From Streptomyces endocoffeicus (GTDB taxonomy: Bacteria; Actinomycetota; Actinomycetes; Streptomycetales; Streptomycetaceae): a stretch of 62,656 nt of DNA. The stretch is from the NCBI RefSeq assembly GCF_016741935.1, contig NZ_JAERRG010000043.1, positions 1 through 62,656 of the forward strand. The letters run 5' to 3'. Both the position numbers and the translations under genes were made by a program. The stretch's first letter is position 1. Each line of letters opens with the position of its first letter. This document shows positions 7,799-14,749 of the stretch, piece after piece. The notes beneath the pieces were generated by a model. It made no database searches. It saw nothing but the letters and a program-made list of their open reading frames with translations, and was not told where the DNA came from.

Positions 7799-8086
7799 GT
7801 GTCTGGCCGCACGCGAGCTGGTGCCTGCCCTGAGAGAACCTGTGTGGGATGCCGGGATCGGGCGGCCAAGAACGATCTGCTGCGCATCGTGGCTGTCGAG
7901 GGTGTTTGTGTCCCCGACCGGCGCGGTACGCTCCCCGGTCGGGGTGCTTATGTTCACCCCACACGGGTCTGCCTTGACCTGGCGGTTCGCCGCCGGGCCT
8001 TTTCCCGGGCCTTCAGGGGGCCGGGAGCGCTCGACACCACGGCGCTCCGCCGGTTTGTCGAGCAGGGTGAACAGGCGACACCCTGA
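7799..8086 (+). CDS. rnpM: RnpM/YlxR family RNA-binding protein (DUF448)
   Basis: This 95-aa basic protein starts at GTG 7799 with GGGAGGT at 7781-7787. The DUF448/YlxR fingerprint is clear: PERTCVGCRDRAAKNDLLRIV and PGRGAYVHPTRVCLDLAVRRRAFSRAF. In Bacillus subtilis the family member RnpM modulates RNase P; that role is carried over here by family and by the conserved position between nusA and infB. It is cytoplasmic and probably binds RNA. Confidence 0.9.
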   Translation: MSGRTRAGACPERTCVGCRDRAAKNDLLRIVAVEGVCVPDRRGTLPGRGAYVHPTRVCLDLAVRRRAFSRAFRGPGALDTTALRRFVEQGEQATP

Positions 8087-8101
8087 GTAGTTGAAAGAAC
8101 G

Positions 8102-8117
8102 GCACGGGACACCGTGC
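8102..8117 (+). promoter_or_regulatory. Hairpin in the infB leader
   Basis: GCACGG (8102-8107) pairs with CCGTGC (8112-8117) around a GACA loop, 15 nt after the rnpM stop. Confidence 0.45.
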
Positions 8118-8157
8118 GGTCAGGTACCTCGCGAGTCGGAAGTAGGTCGAGATTGCG

Positions 8158-8200
8158 ATGAGCACTCGATGAGTACGCGATGAGTACGCCCATGAAGTAG
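8158..8200 (+). promoter_or_regulatory. Three overlapping mini-ORFs in the infB leader
   Basis: Three 11-bp direct repeats (8156-8166, 8167-8177, 8178-8188) each contain ATGAG. They create three chained reading frames: MSTR (8158-8172), MSTR (8169-8183) and MSTPMK (8180-8200). Each stop TGA overlaps the next ATG as ATGA. The last stop is 38 nt before the infB GTG. The first has only a weak ribosome site (AGG at 8144). Whether they are translated is unknown. Confidence 0.45.
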
Positions 8201-8204
8201 CGAC

Positions 8205-8225
8205 GGTCCGGCGACAACCCGGACC
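8205..8225 (+). promoter_or_regulatory. Hairpin next to the infB ribosome site
   Basis: GGTCCGG (8205-8211) pairs with CCGGACC (8219-8225) around a 7-nt loop. It ends 4 nt before the AAGGAG site that serves the infB GTG at 8239. Confidence 0.55.
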
Positions 8226-8238
8226 TAAAAGGAGCGAA

Positions 8239-11200
8239 GTGGCTAAGGTCCGGGTATACGAACTCGCCAAGGAGTTCGGAGTTGAGAGCAAGGTCGTCAT
8301 GGCCAAGCTCCAGGAACTCGGTGAATTTGTACGTTCGGCGTCCTCGACGATCGAGGCGCCGGTTGTGCGCAAGTTGACTGACGCTTTCCAGGGTGGCAAC
8401 GGCTCCGGCCGCGCCGCTGGTAAGCCCTCGGCGCCGCGCAAGGCGACGCCCAAGCCGCCGACCCCGGGTCCGGCTGCGGCGGCCCGTCCGGCCGCCCCCA
8501 AGCCCCCGGCGCCCGGCCCCAAGCCGGCCGGTGCCCCCGAGGGTCAGCGCGGCACTCCCTCCGCGGCGCCCACTCCGGGCCCGCGTCCCACTCCGGCGGC
8601 CCGTCCGGCCCCCGGCCCCAAGCCGGGCCCCGCGCCGGCGGCTCCGGCGCAGCCCGAGTTCACCGCGCCGCCGGCCCCCGCGGCCAAGCCCGCCGCGGCC
8701 AAGCCGGGCGCGCCCGGCAAGCCGGGTGCCACTCCCGGTCCCGGTCCGCGCCCCGGCGCCCGTCCGGGCGCACCGGGCCAGCGCGACGGCGGTCAGCGCG
8801 AGGGTGGCCAGCGTGAGGGCGGTCAGCGCGAGGGCGGCCAGGGTGGTGGCCGTGGTGGCCCGCGTCCGGGTCAGGAGCGTCCGCGTCCGGGCGGTCCCCG
8901 TCCGGCCGGTCCCCGTCCCGGTAACAACCCCTTCACCTCCGGTGGCTCCACCGGTATGGCGCGCCCGCAGGCGCCCCGTCCCGGCGGCGCCCCGCGTCCC
9001 GGCGGCCAGCCCGGCGGCGGTCCCCGTCCGCAGGGCGGCGGCCAGGGCGGTCCGGGCCGTGGCCAGGGCGGTCCCGGCGGTCCCCGTCCGACTCCGGGCC
9101 AGATGCCCCGTCCGCAGGGCGCCCAGGGTGGCGGCCCGCGTCCGGGTCCCGGTGGCGCGCGTCCGAACCCGGGCATGATGCCGCAGCGTCCGGCCGCGGG
9201 CCCGCGTCCGGGTCCCGGCGGCGGTGGCGGTCGCGGTCCCGGTGGCGGCGGTCGTCCCGGCGGTGGCGGCGGCGGTCGTCCCGGTGGCGGCGGCGGCTTC
9301 GCCGGTCGTCCCGGTGGTGGCGGCGGCGGTCGTCCCGGTGGCGGCGGCGGTTTCGCCGGCCGTCCGGGGGGTCCCGGCGGCGGTGGCGGCTTCGGTGGCG
9401 GCGGTGGCCGTCCCGGCTTCGGCGGCCGTCCCGGCGGTCCCGGTGGCCGCGGTGGCACACAGGGTGCGTTCGGCCGTCCCGGCGGTCCGGCGCGTCGTGG
9501 CCGTAAGTCGAAGCGGCAGAGGCGCCAGGAGTACGAGGCCATGCAGGCCCCGTCGGTCGGCGGCGTGATGCTGCCGCGCGGCAACGGCCAGACGGTCCGG
9601 CTGTCGCGGGGTGCCTCTCTCACCGACTTCGCGGAGAAGATCAACGCCAACCCGGCGTCGCTGGTCGCCGTCATGCTCAACCTCGGCGAGATGGTCACCG
9701 CGACGCAGTCCGTCTCCGACGAGACGCTTCAGCTTCTCGCCGACGAGATGAACTACAACGTCGAGATCGTCAGCCCGGAGGAGGAGGACCGCGAGCTTCT
9801 CGAGTCCTTCGACATCGAGTTCGGCGAGGACGAGGGCGGCGAGGAGATGCTCTCCGCGCGTCCGCCGGTGGTGACCGTCATGGGTCACGTCGACCACGGT
9901 AAGACCCGACTGCTGGACGCGATCCGCAAGACCAACGTGGTCGCGGGCGAGGCCGGCGGCATCACCCAGCACATCGGTGCCTACCAGGTCTCGACCGAGG
10001 TCAACGACGAAGAGCGCAGGATCACCTTCATCGACACCCCGGGTCACGAGGCGTTCACCGCCATGCGTGCCCGTGGTGCCAAGTCGACCGACATCGCGAT
10101 CCTCGTGGTGGCGGCCAACGACGGTGTGATGCCCCAGACGATCGAGGCGCTGAACCACGCCAAGGCGGCCGATGTGCCGATCGTGGTCGCGGTCAACAAG
10201 ATCGACGTCGAGGGCGCGGACCCGACCAAGGTGCGCGGTCAGCTGACCGAGTACGGCCTGGTGGCCGAGGAGTACGGCGGCGACACCATGTTCGTCGACA
10301 TCTCCGCCAAGCAGGGTCTGCACATCGACAGCCTGCTGGAGGCCGTCGTCCTCACCGCCGACGCCTCGCTCGACCTGCGGGCCAACTCGGAGCAGGACGC
10401 ACAGGGCATCGCGATCGAGGCCCACCTCGACCGCGGCCGCGGCGCCGTGGCCACCGTGCTGGTCCAGCGCGGCACCCTGCGGGTCGGCGACACGATGGTC
10501 GTCGGCGACGCGTACGGCCGCGTCCGGGCGATGCTCGACGACAACGGGAACAACGTGGTGGAGGCCGGCCCGGCGACCCCGGTCCTGGTGCTCGGTCTGA
10601 CCAACGTGCCCGGCGCGGGTGACAACTTCCTCGTCGTGGACGAGGACCGCACCGCCCGCCAGATCGCCGAGAAGCGCGCCGCCCGCGAGCGGAACGCGGC
10701 CTTCGCCAAGCGCACCCGCCGGGTCTCCCTGGAGGACCTGGACAAGGTGCTCAAGGCCGGTCAGGTCCAGCAGCTCAACCTCATCATCAAGGGCGACGCG
10801 TCCGGTTCGGTGGAGGCTCTCGAGTCCTCGCTGCTCCAGCTCGACGTCGGCGAAGAGGTGGACCTGCGGGTGCTGCACCGCGGTGTGGGTGCGGTCACCG
10901 AGACCGACATCGACCTGGCGACGGGCTCCGACGCCATCGTCATCGGCTTCAACGTGCGCGCCGACGGGCGTGCCACGCAGATGGCCGAGCGCGAGGGCGT
11001 GGACGTCCGCTACTACTCGGTCATCTACCAGGTGATCGAGGAGATCGAGGCGGCCCTGAAGGGCATGCTCAAGCCGGAGTACGAAGAGGTCGAGCTCGGT
11101 ACGGCGGAGATCCGCGAGGTCTTCCGCTCGTCCAAGCTGGGCAACATCGCGGGTGTGCTCATCCGCTCCGGCGAGGTCAAGCGGAACACCAAGGCCCGTC

Positions 11201-11382
11201 TCGTCCGCGACGGCAAGGTCATCGCGGAGAACCTCAACATCGAGGGCCTGCGCCGCTTCAAGGACGACGTCACCGAGATTCGGGAAGGCTTCGAGGGCGG
11301 TATCAACCTCGGCAGCTACAACGACATCAAGATCGACGACGTCATCGCGACGTACGAGATGCGCGAGAAGCCGCGCGGCTGA
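8239..11382 (+). CDS. infB: Translation initiation factor IF-2, long actinobacterial form
   Basis: This 1047-aa GTPase brings fMet-tRNA to the 30S subunit. It starts at GTG 8239 behind AAGGAG. A first IF2_N domain covers residues 1-50 (VRVYELAKEFGVESKVVMAKLQELG). A very long Pro/Gly/Ala/Arg-rich linker follows at about 55-430, with GGQREGGQREGG repeats and glycine runs (GGGGGRPGGGGGFAGRPGG). A second IF2_N segment comes at about 450-505. The GTPase has G1 GHVDHGKT at 549-556, DTPGHE and NKID, and ends in the usual beta-barrel and fMet-binding domains (FRSSKLGNIAGVLIRSGEVKRN). The long linker is typical of streptomycetes and creates large meaningless ORFs on the other strand. A terminator-like hairpin follows. 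Confidence 0.97.
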   Translation: MAKVRVYELAKEFGVESKVVMAKLQELGEFVRSASSTIEAPVVRKLTDAFQGGNGSGRAAGKPSAPRKATPKPPTPGPAAAARPAAPKPPAPGPKPAGAPEGQRGTPSAAPTPGPRPTPAARPAPGPKPGPAPAAPAQPEFTAPPAPAAKPAAAKPGAPGKPGATPGPGPRPGARPGAPGQRDGGQREGGQREGGQREGGQGGGRGGPRPGQERPRPGGPRPAGPRPGNNPFTSGGSTGMARPQAPRPGGAPRPGGQPGGGPRPQGGGQGGPGRGQGGPGGPRPTPGQMPRPQGAQGGGPRPGPGGARPNPGMMPQRPAAGPRPGPGGGGGRGPGGGGRPGGGGGGRPGGGGGFAGRPGGGGGGRPGGGGGFAGRPGGPGGGGGFGGGGGRPGFGGRPGGPGGRGGTQGAFGRPGGPARRGRKSKRQRRQEYEAMQAPSVGGVMLPRGNGQTVRLSRGASLTDFAEKINANPASLVAVMLNLGEMVTATQSVSDETLQLLADEMNYNVEIVSPEEEDRELLESFDIEFGEDEGGEEMLSARPPVVTVMGHVDHGKTRLLDAIRKTNVVAGEAGGITQHIGAYQVSTEVNDEERRITFIDTPGHEAFTAMRARGAKSTDIAILVVAANDGVMPQTIEALNHAKAADVPIVVAVNKIDVEGADPTKVRGQLTEYGLVAEEYGGDTMFVDISAKQGLHIDSLLEAVVLTADASLDLRANSEQDAQGIAIEAHLDRGRGAVATVLVQRGTLRVGDTMVVGDAYGRVRAMLDDNGNNVVEAGPATPVLVLGLTNVPGAGDNFLVVDEDRTARQIAEKRAARERNAAFAKRTRRVSLEDLDKVLKAGQVQQLNLIIKGDASGSVEALESSLLQLDVGEEVDLRVLHRGVGAVTETDIDLATGSDAIVIGFNVRADGRATQMAEREGVDVRYYSVIYQVIEEIEAALKGMLKPEYEEVELGTAEIREVFRSSKLGNIAGVLIRSGEVKRNTKARLVRDGKVIAENLNIEGLRRFKDDVTEIREGFEGGINLGSYNDIKIDDVIATYEMREKPRG

Positions 11383-11393
11383 CAAGCGGCGGC

Positions 11394-11439
11394 GGCCGGG
11401 GCCGATCGGCGGAGGAATTTCCGTCGATCGGCCCCGGCC
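11394..11439 (+). terminator. 15-bp hairpin after infB
   Basis: A perfect 15-bp stem (11394-11408 with 11425-11439) encloses a 16-nt loop, 11 nt after the infB stop. It may partly end the nusA-infB transcript before ylxP. Confidence 0.65.
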
Positions 11440-11504
11440 CTTGCGTGTACGGTGCGAGAAGCCCGCAATCACAAAGGCCCCACGGGTGGCTTGACCCGGA
11501 CCGC

Positions 11505-11801
11505 ATGTATGTAGGGACGTTGTCCTTTGACCTGCTTCTCGGCGACGTACGGTCGTTGAAGGAGAAGCGCTCCGTCGTCCGCCCGATCGTCGCCGAGCTG
11601 CACCGCAAATTCGCGGTGAGCGTGGCGGAGGTCGGCGACCAGGACCTCTACCGCAGGGCCCAGATCGCCCTGGCGATGGTCTCCGGGGACCCGGGCCACC
11701 TCGCGGAGGTGCTCGACCGCTGCGAGCGGCTGGTGGCGGCGCGGCCGGAGGTGGAGCTGCTGTCCGTGCGACGGCGGTTCCACGGTGGCGATGATGAATG
11801 A
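11505..11801 (+). CDS. DUF503 (YlxP) family protein
   Basis: I start at ATG 11505 (MYVGTLSFDLLLGDVRSLKEKRSVVRPI), the conserved beginning of DUF503, giving 98 aa. An upstream in-frame start at 11445 would fall next to the infB terminator. The rest, KFAVSVAEVGDQDLYRRAQIALAMVSGD, fits the same family. The protein is small, soluble and of unknown function; its location between infB and rbfA is strongly conserved, which suggests a link to ribosome assembly or initiation. No clear ribosome site is seen. Confidence 0.88.
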   Translation: MYVGTLSFDLLLGDVRSLKEKRSVVRPIVAELHRKFAVSVAEVGDQDLYRRAQIALAMVSGDPGHLAEVLDRCERLVAARPEVELLSVRRRFHGGDDE

Positions 11802-11898
11802 GGGGGCCGGACCGGCGGTCGCAAGCCGCCGGTGGCCATCGATGACCGACGCGAGAACTGACGCGAAGAACTGACGCGAAGAAGAGAGAAGAAGACGC

Positions 11899-12372
11899 AT
11901 GACCGACACCGCGCGGGCACGCAAGCTGGCGGACCGCATCCGGGTCGTGGTCGCGGAGACCCTGCAGCGGCGGATCAAGGACCCGCGGCTGGGCTATGTG
12001 ACCATCACGGACACCCGGATCACCGGTGATCTGCGGGAGGCGACCGTCTTCTACACGGTCTTCGGCGACGACGAGGAGCGGGCGGCCTCCGCCGCGGCCC
12101 TGGAGAGCGCCAAGGGCGTGCTGCGGTCGGAGGTCGGGCGCCAGACGGGGGTGCGCTTCACCCCGACCCTGACGTTCGTCCCGGACGCGCTCCCGGAGAA
12201 CGCCCGCACCATCGACGATCTGCTCGCCAAGGCCAGGGAGGCGGACGCCCAGGTGCGCGAGGCGTCCTCGGGCGCCGCTTACGCGGGCGAGGCCGATCCG
12301 TACCGCAAGCCCGGCCAGGAGGACGACGAGGAGCCCGGCGGCACGGACGGCAAGGGTTCAGCGGACGCATGA
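11899..12372 (+). CDS. rbfA: Ribosome-binding factor A
   Basis: This 157-aa protein acts in late 30S maturation and cold adaptation by binding near helix 1 of 16S rRNA. The KH-like core is clear: RARKLADRIRVVVAETLQRRIKDPRLGYVTITDTRITGDLREATVFYTVFG, then VRFTPTLTFVPDALPENARTIDDLLAKA. The C-terminus (about residues 120-157) is acidic and probably disordered, as in other streptomycetes. A purine-rich stretch (GAAGAAGAGAGAAGAAG) precedes the ATG. Its stop overlaps the truB start by 4 nt (ATGA), so the two are translationally coupled. Confidence 0.95.
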   Translation: MTDTARARKLADRIRVVVAETLQRRIKDPRLGYVTITDTRITGDLREATVFYTVFGDDEERAASAAALESAKGVLRSEVGRQTGVRFTPTLTFVPDALPENARTIDDLLAKAREADAQVREASSGAAYAGEADPYRKPGQEDDEEPGGTDGKGSADA

Positions 12373-13316
12373 CACGCAAGGGCAGGGCCGGTTCCGGGGC
12401 ACCGGACGGCCTGGTGATCGTGGACAAACCGGCCGGTTTCACCTCGCACGACGTCGTCGCCAAGCTGCGCCGCTTCGCCGGCACCCGGCGGGTCGGCCAC
12501 GCCGGGACGCTGGATCCGATGGCCACGGGCGTGCTCGTGGTCGGCGTGGAGAAGGCCACCCGGCTGCTGGGTCATCTGGCGCTGACGGAGAAGGAGTACC
12601 GGGCCACCATCCGGCTCGGGCAGACCACGGTCACCGATGACGCGGAGGGCGAGATCACCGCCTCCGACGGCGCCGCCGGGGTCGACCCGGGCGCCGTCCG
12701 GGCCGGGATCGAGGAGCTGACCGGGGACATCCAGCAGGTGCCGTCGAAGGTCAGCGCCATCAAGATCGACGGCAAGCGCTCCTACGCACGGGCGCGGGAG
12801 GGCGAGGAGTTCGCGATCCCGGCGCGGCCGGTGACCGTCTCCTCCTTCGTCCTCCACGACCGCCGCGAGGCCAAGGCGGAGGACGGCACCACCGTCCTCG
12901 ACCTGGACGTCACGGTGGTGTGCTCCTCCGGCACCTACATCCGGGCCCTGGCGCGCGACCTGGGCGCCGGACTCGGTGTGGGCGGCCATCTCACGGCCCT
13001 GCGCCGGACCCGGGTCGGTCCGTACGGGCTGGAGGCGGCCAGGACGCTGGAGCGGCTGGAGGAGTCGCTGGAGATCCTGCCCATCGCGGAGGCGGCGGCC
13101 GCCGCGTTCCCGCGCTGGGACGTGGACGAGCGTCAGGCCCGGCTGCTGGGCAATGGGGTGCGGATCGAGATGCCGTCGGGGGAGACGGGGTCGGGGCCAG
13201 GACCAGGGCCGGGGCCGGGGCCGGGGCCGGTCGCGGTCTTCGGGCCGGAGGGGCGCTTTCTGGCCCTGGTGGAGGAGTCGAAGGGCAAGGCGAAGAGCCT
13301 GGCCGTCTTCGTATGA
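12369..13316 (+). CDS. truB: tRNA pseudouridine-55 synthase TruB
   Basis: This 315-aa enzyme isomerises U55 in the T-loop of tRNA. It opens with GLVIVDKPAGFTSHDVV and has the catalytic loop GHAGTLDPMATGVL with Asp49. KEYRATIRLGQTTVTDDAEGE and GTYIRALARDLG are further family motifs. The C-terminal PUA-like part (about 240-315) carries an unusual Gly-Pro dipeptide run (about six GP units, near 13195-13230), probably a microsatellite expansion. The start overlaps the rbfA stop. ribF follows after 229 bp. Confidence 0.96.
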   Translation: MTRKGRAGSGAPDGLVIVDKPAGFTSHDVVAKLRRFAGTRRVGHAGTLDPMATGVLVVGVEKATRLLGHLALTEKEYRATIRLGQTTVTDDAEGEITASDGAAGVDPGAVRAGIEELTGDIQQVPSKVSAIKIDGKRSYARAREGEEFAIPARPVTVSSFVLHDRREAKAEDGTTVLDLDVTVVCSSGTYIRALARDLGAGLGVGGHLTALRRTRVGPYGLEAARTLERLEESLEILPIAEAAAAAFPRWDVDERQARLLGNGVRIEMPSGETGSGPGPGPGPGPGPVAVFGPEGRFLALVEESKGKAKSLAVFV

Positions 13317-13397
13317 CGCCGTTGCCGCGGTCGGAGCCGTCGGAGCCCCGGCCCGGCCGACGCGGCGCCGGTGTGTCGTTGCCGACTCCGGGCCGCG

Positions 13398-13427
13398 TTG
13401 CACGCGCCGGGACCGGCCGCCTACCGT
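13398..13427 (+). promoter_or_regulatory. Possible ribF promoter
   Basis: TTGCAC (13398-13403) and TACCGT (13422-13427) are spaced by 18 bp in the 229-bp truB-ribF gap. This resembles the housekeeping consensus. Confidence 0.4.
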
Positions 13428-13545
13428 GGCTTTCCGGCCGGTCCGGGTGCTCGAGGCGGCCACCGATGCGAGGCGGGCGCCCGGGGCATGGCAGTCTTAG
13501 ACCTGCGAAGTCGACAGACAAAGGTTCGGGCGAGGAGCGGGCAAA

Positions 13546-14499
13546 GTGCAGCGCTGGCGTGGCTTGGAGGACATCCCCGAGGACTGGGGGCGCAGCGTCG
13601 TCACCATCGGTTCCTACGACGGGGTGCACCGAGGACACCAGCTGATCATCGGCCGTGCCGTGGCACGGGCGCGTGAGCTGGGCGTACCGGCGGTCGTGGT
13701 CACCTTCGACCCGCATCCGAGCGAGGTCGTGCGGCCCGGCAGCCATCCACCGCTGCTGGCCACGCACCAGCGGCGCGCGGAGCTGATGGCCGGGCTGGGC
13801 GTGGACGCGGTGCTGATCCTGCCGTTCACGGCGGAGTTCTCGCGGCTCACCCCCGCCGACTTCGTGGTGAAGGTGCTGGTGGACAAGTTGCACGCCCGGG
13901 TCGTGGTGGAGGGCCCCAACTTCCGCTTCGGCCACAAGGCTGCCGGGAACGTGGCGTTCCTGCGCGAGCTCGGCACCACTTACGACTACGAGGTCGAGGT
14001 CATCGACCTGTACGAGCGCGGTGAGGCGGGCGGCGGCGAGCCGTTCTCCTCCACGCTGGTGCGCCGCCTGGTCGCGGAGGGCGATGTCACGGGCGCGATG
14101 GAGGTCCTGGGCCGGCCGCACCGGGTCGAGGGCGTGGTGGTGCGCGGTGCGCAGCGCGGCCGTGAACTGGGCTTCCCGACGGCCAACCTGGAGACCCTGC
14201 CGCACACCGCGATCCCGGCCGACGGCGTCTACGCGGGCTGGCTGACGGCGCAGGGCGAGGCGATGCCCGCGGCGATCTCGGTCGGCACCAATCCGCAGTT
14301 CGACGGGACCGAGCGGACGGTCGAGGCGTATGCGATCGACCGGGTCGGACTGGATCTGTACGGACTCCATGTCGAGGTCGACTTCCTCGCCTATCTGCGG
14401 GGCCAGGAGAAGTTCGACTCGATCGAGGCGCTGCTGGAGCGCATGGCGGCCGATGTGAAGCGGGCGCGGGAGCTTGTGGAGGAGCACGGGAGCCGCTGA
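13546..14499 (+). CDS. ribF: Bifunctional riboflavin kinase / FAD synthetase
   Basis: This 317-aa enzyme converts riboflavin to FMN and FMN to FAD. The N-terminal adenylyltransferase part holds TIGSYDGVHRGHQLII at residues 21-36 (usually written TIGNFDGVHRGH) and VVVTFDPHPSEVV. The FGHKAAGN segment is also typical. The C-terminal flavokinase has RGRELGFPTANLE and the final EKFDSIEALLERMAADVKRARELV helix. The GTG at 13546 follows a GAGGAG site at 13532. It is the last gene of the left translation block and is convergent with the ParA-like gene. No FMN riboswitch was seen. Confidence 0.95.
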   Translation: MQRWRGLEDIPEDWGRSVVTIGSYDGVHRGHQLIIGRAVARARELGVPAVVVTFDPHPSEVVRPGSHPPLLATHQRRAELMAGLGVDAVLILPFTAEFSRLTPADFVVKVLVDKLHARVVVEGPNFRFGHKAAGNVAFLRELGTTYDYEVEVIDLYERGEAGGGEPFSSTLVRRLVAEGDVTGAMEVLGRPHRVEGVVVRGAQRGRELGFPTANLETLPHTAIPADGVYAGWLTAQGEAMPAAISVGTNPQFDGTERTVEAYAIDRVGLDLYGLHVEVDFLAYLRGQEKFDSIEALLERMAADVKRARELVEEHGSR

Positions 14500-14506
14500 G
14501 GCGTAC

Positions 14507-14584
14507 GTCGGCTGACCCGTACGGCGTCGGCTGCCCGTACGGGTGTCGCTGAGGGCGTACGGGAGTCGCTGAAGGCGTACGGCG
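14507..14584. repeat. Four degenerate 19-20-bp tandem repeats
   Basis: Units at 14507, 14526, 14545 and 14565 share the pattern GTCG(G)CTG...CGTACGG. They begin 8 nt after the ribF stop codon. Confidence 0.75.
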
Positions 14585-14590
14585 GGCGCC

Positions 14591-14650
14591 ACGCGCTGTG
14601 CGGTGCGGCTGTGCGCTGTGCGGTGCGGCTACGCGCTGTGCGGTGCCGCT
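14591..14650. repeat. Three 20-bp tandem repeats
   Basis: Exact 20-bp period at 14591-14610, 14611-14630 and 14631-14650. The core is GCGCTGTGCGGTGC; the copies differ at one to three positions. No spacers, so this is not a CRISPR array. Confidence 0.9.
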
Positions 14651-14690
14651 GTGCGCCGGGCGCCCTGCGCCGCGTGGTGAACGGGAGAAC

Positions 14691-14738
14691 GCGAATGCGC
14701 CCCGTGGACCGGAGCACCGGCCCACGGGGCGCATTCGC
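14691..14738. terminator. 17-bp bidirectional terminator hairpin
   Basis: A perfect 17-bp inverted repeat (14691-14707 with 14722-14738) has a 14-nt loop. It stands between the convergent ribF and ParA-like genes. Confidence 0.8.
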
Positions 14739-14749
14739 CTGTTCGCGCG

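Noticed and set aside
7954..11472. Long leftward ORF (1172 aa) opposite infB
   Set aside because: It is a mirror of the G+C-rich infB gene, made of Arg/Thr/Ala/Gly runs, with no motif or ribosome site.
13317..13545. FMN riboswitch before ribF
   Set aside because: No conserved RFN-type multi-stem pattern; only a promoter-like pair.
14591..14650. CRISPR-like array
   Set aside because: Three joined 20-bp units with no spacers; simple tandem repeats.
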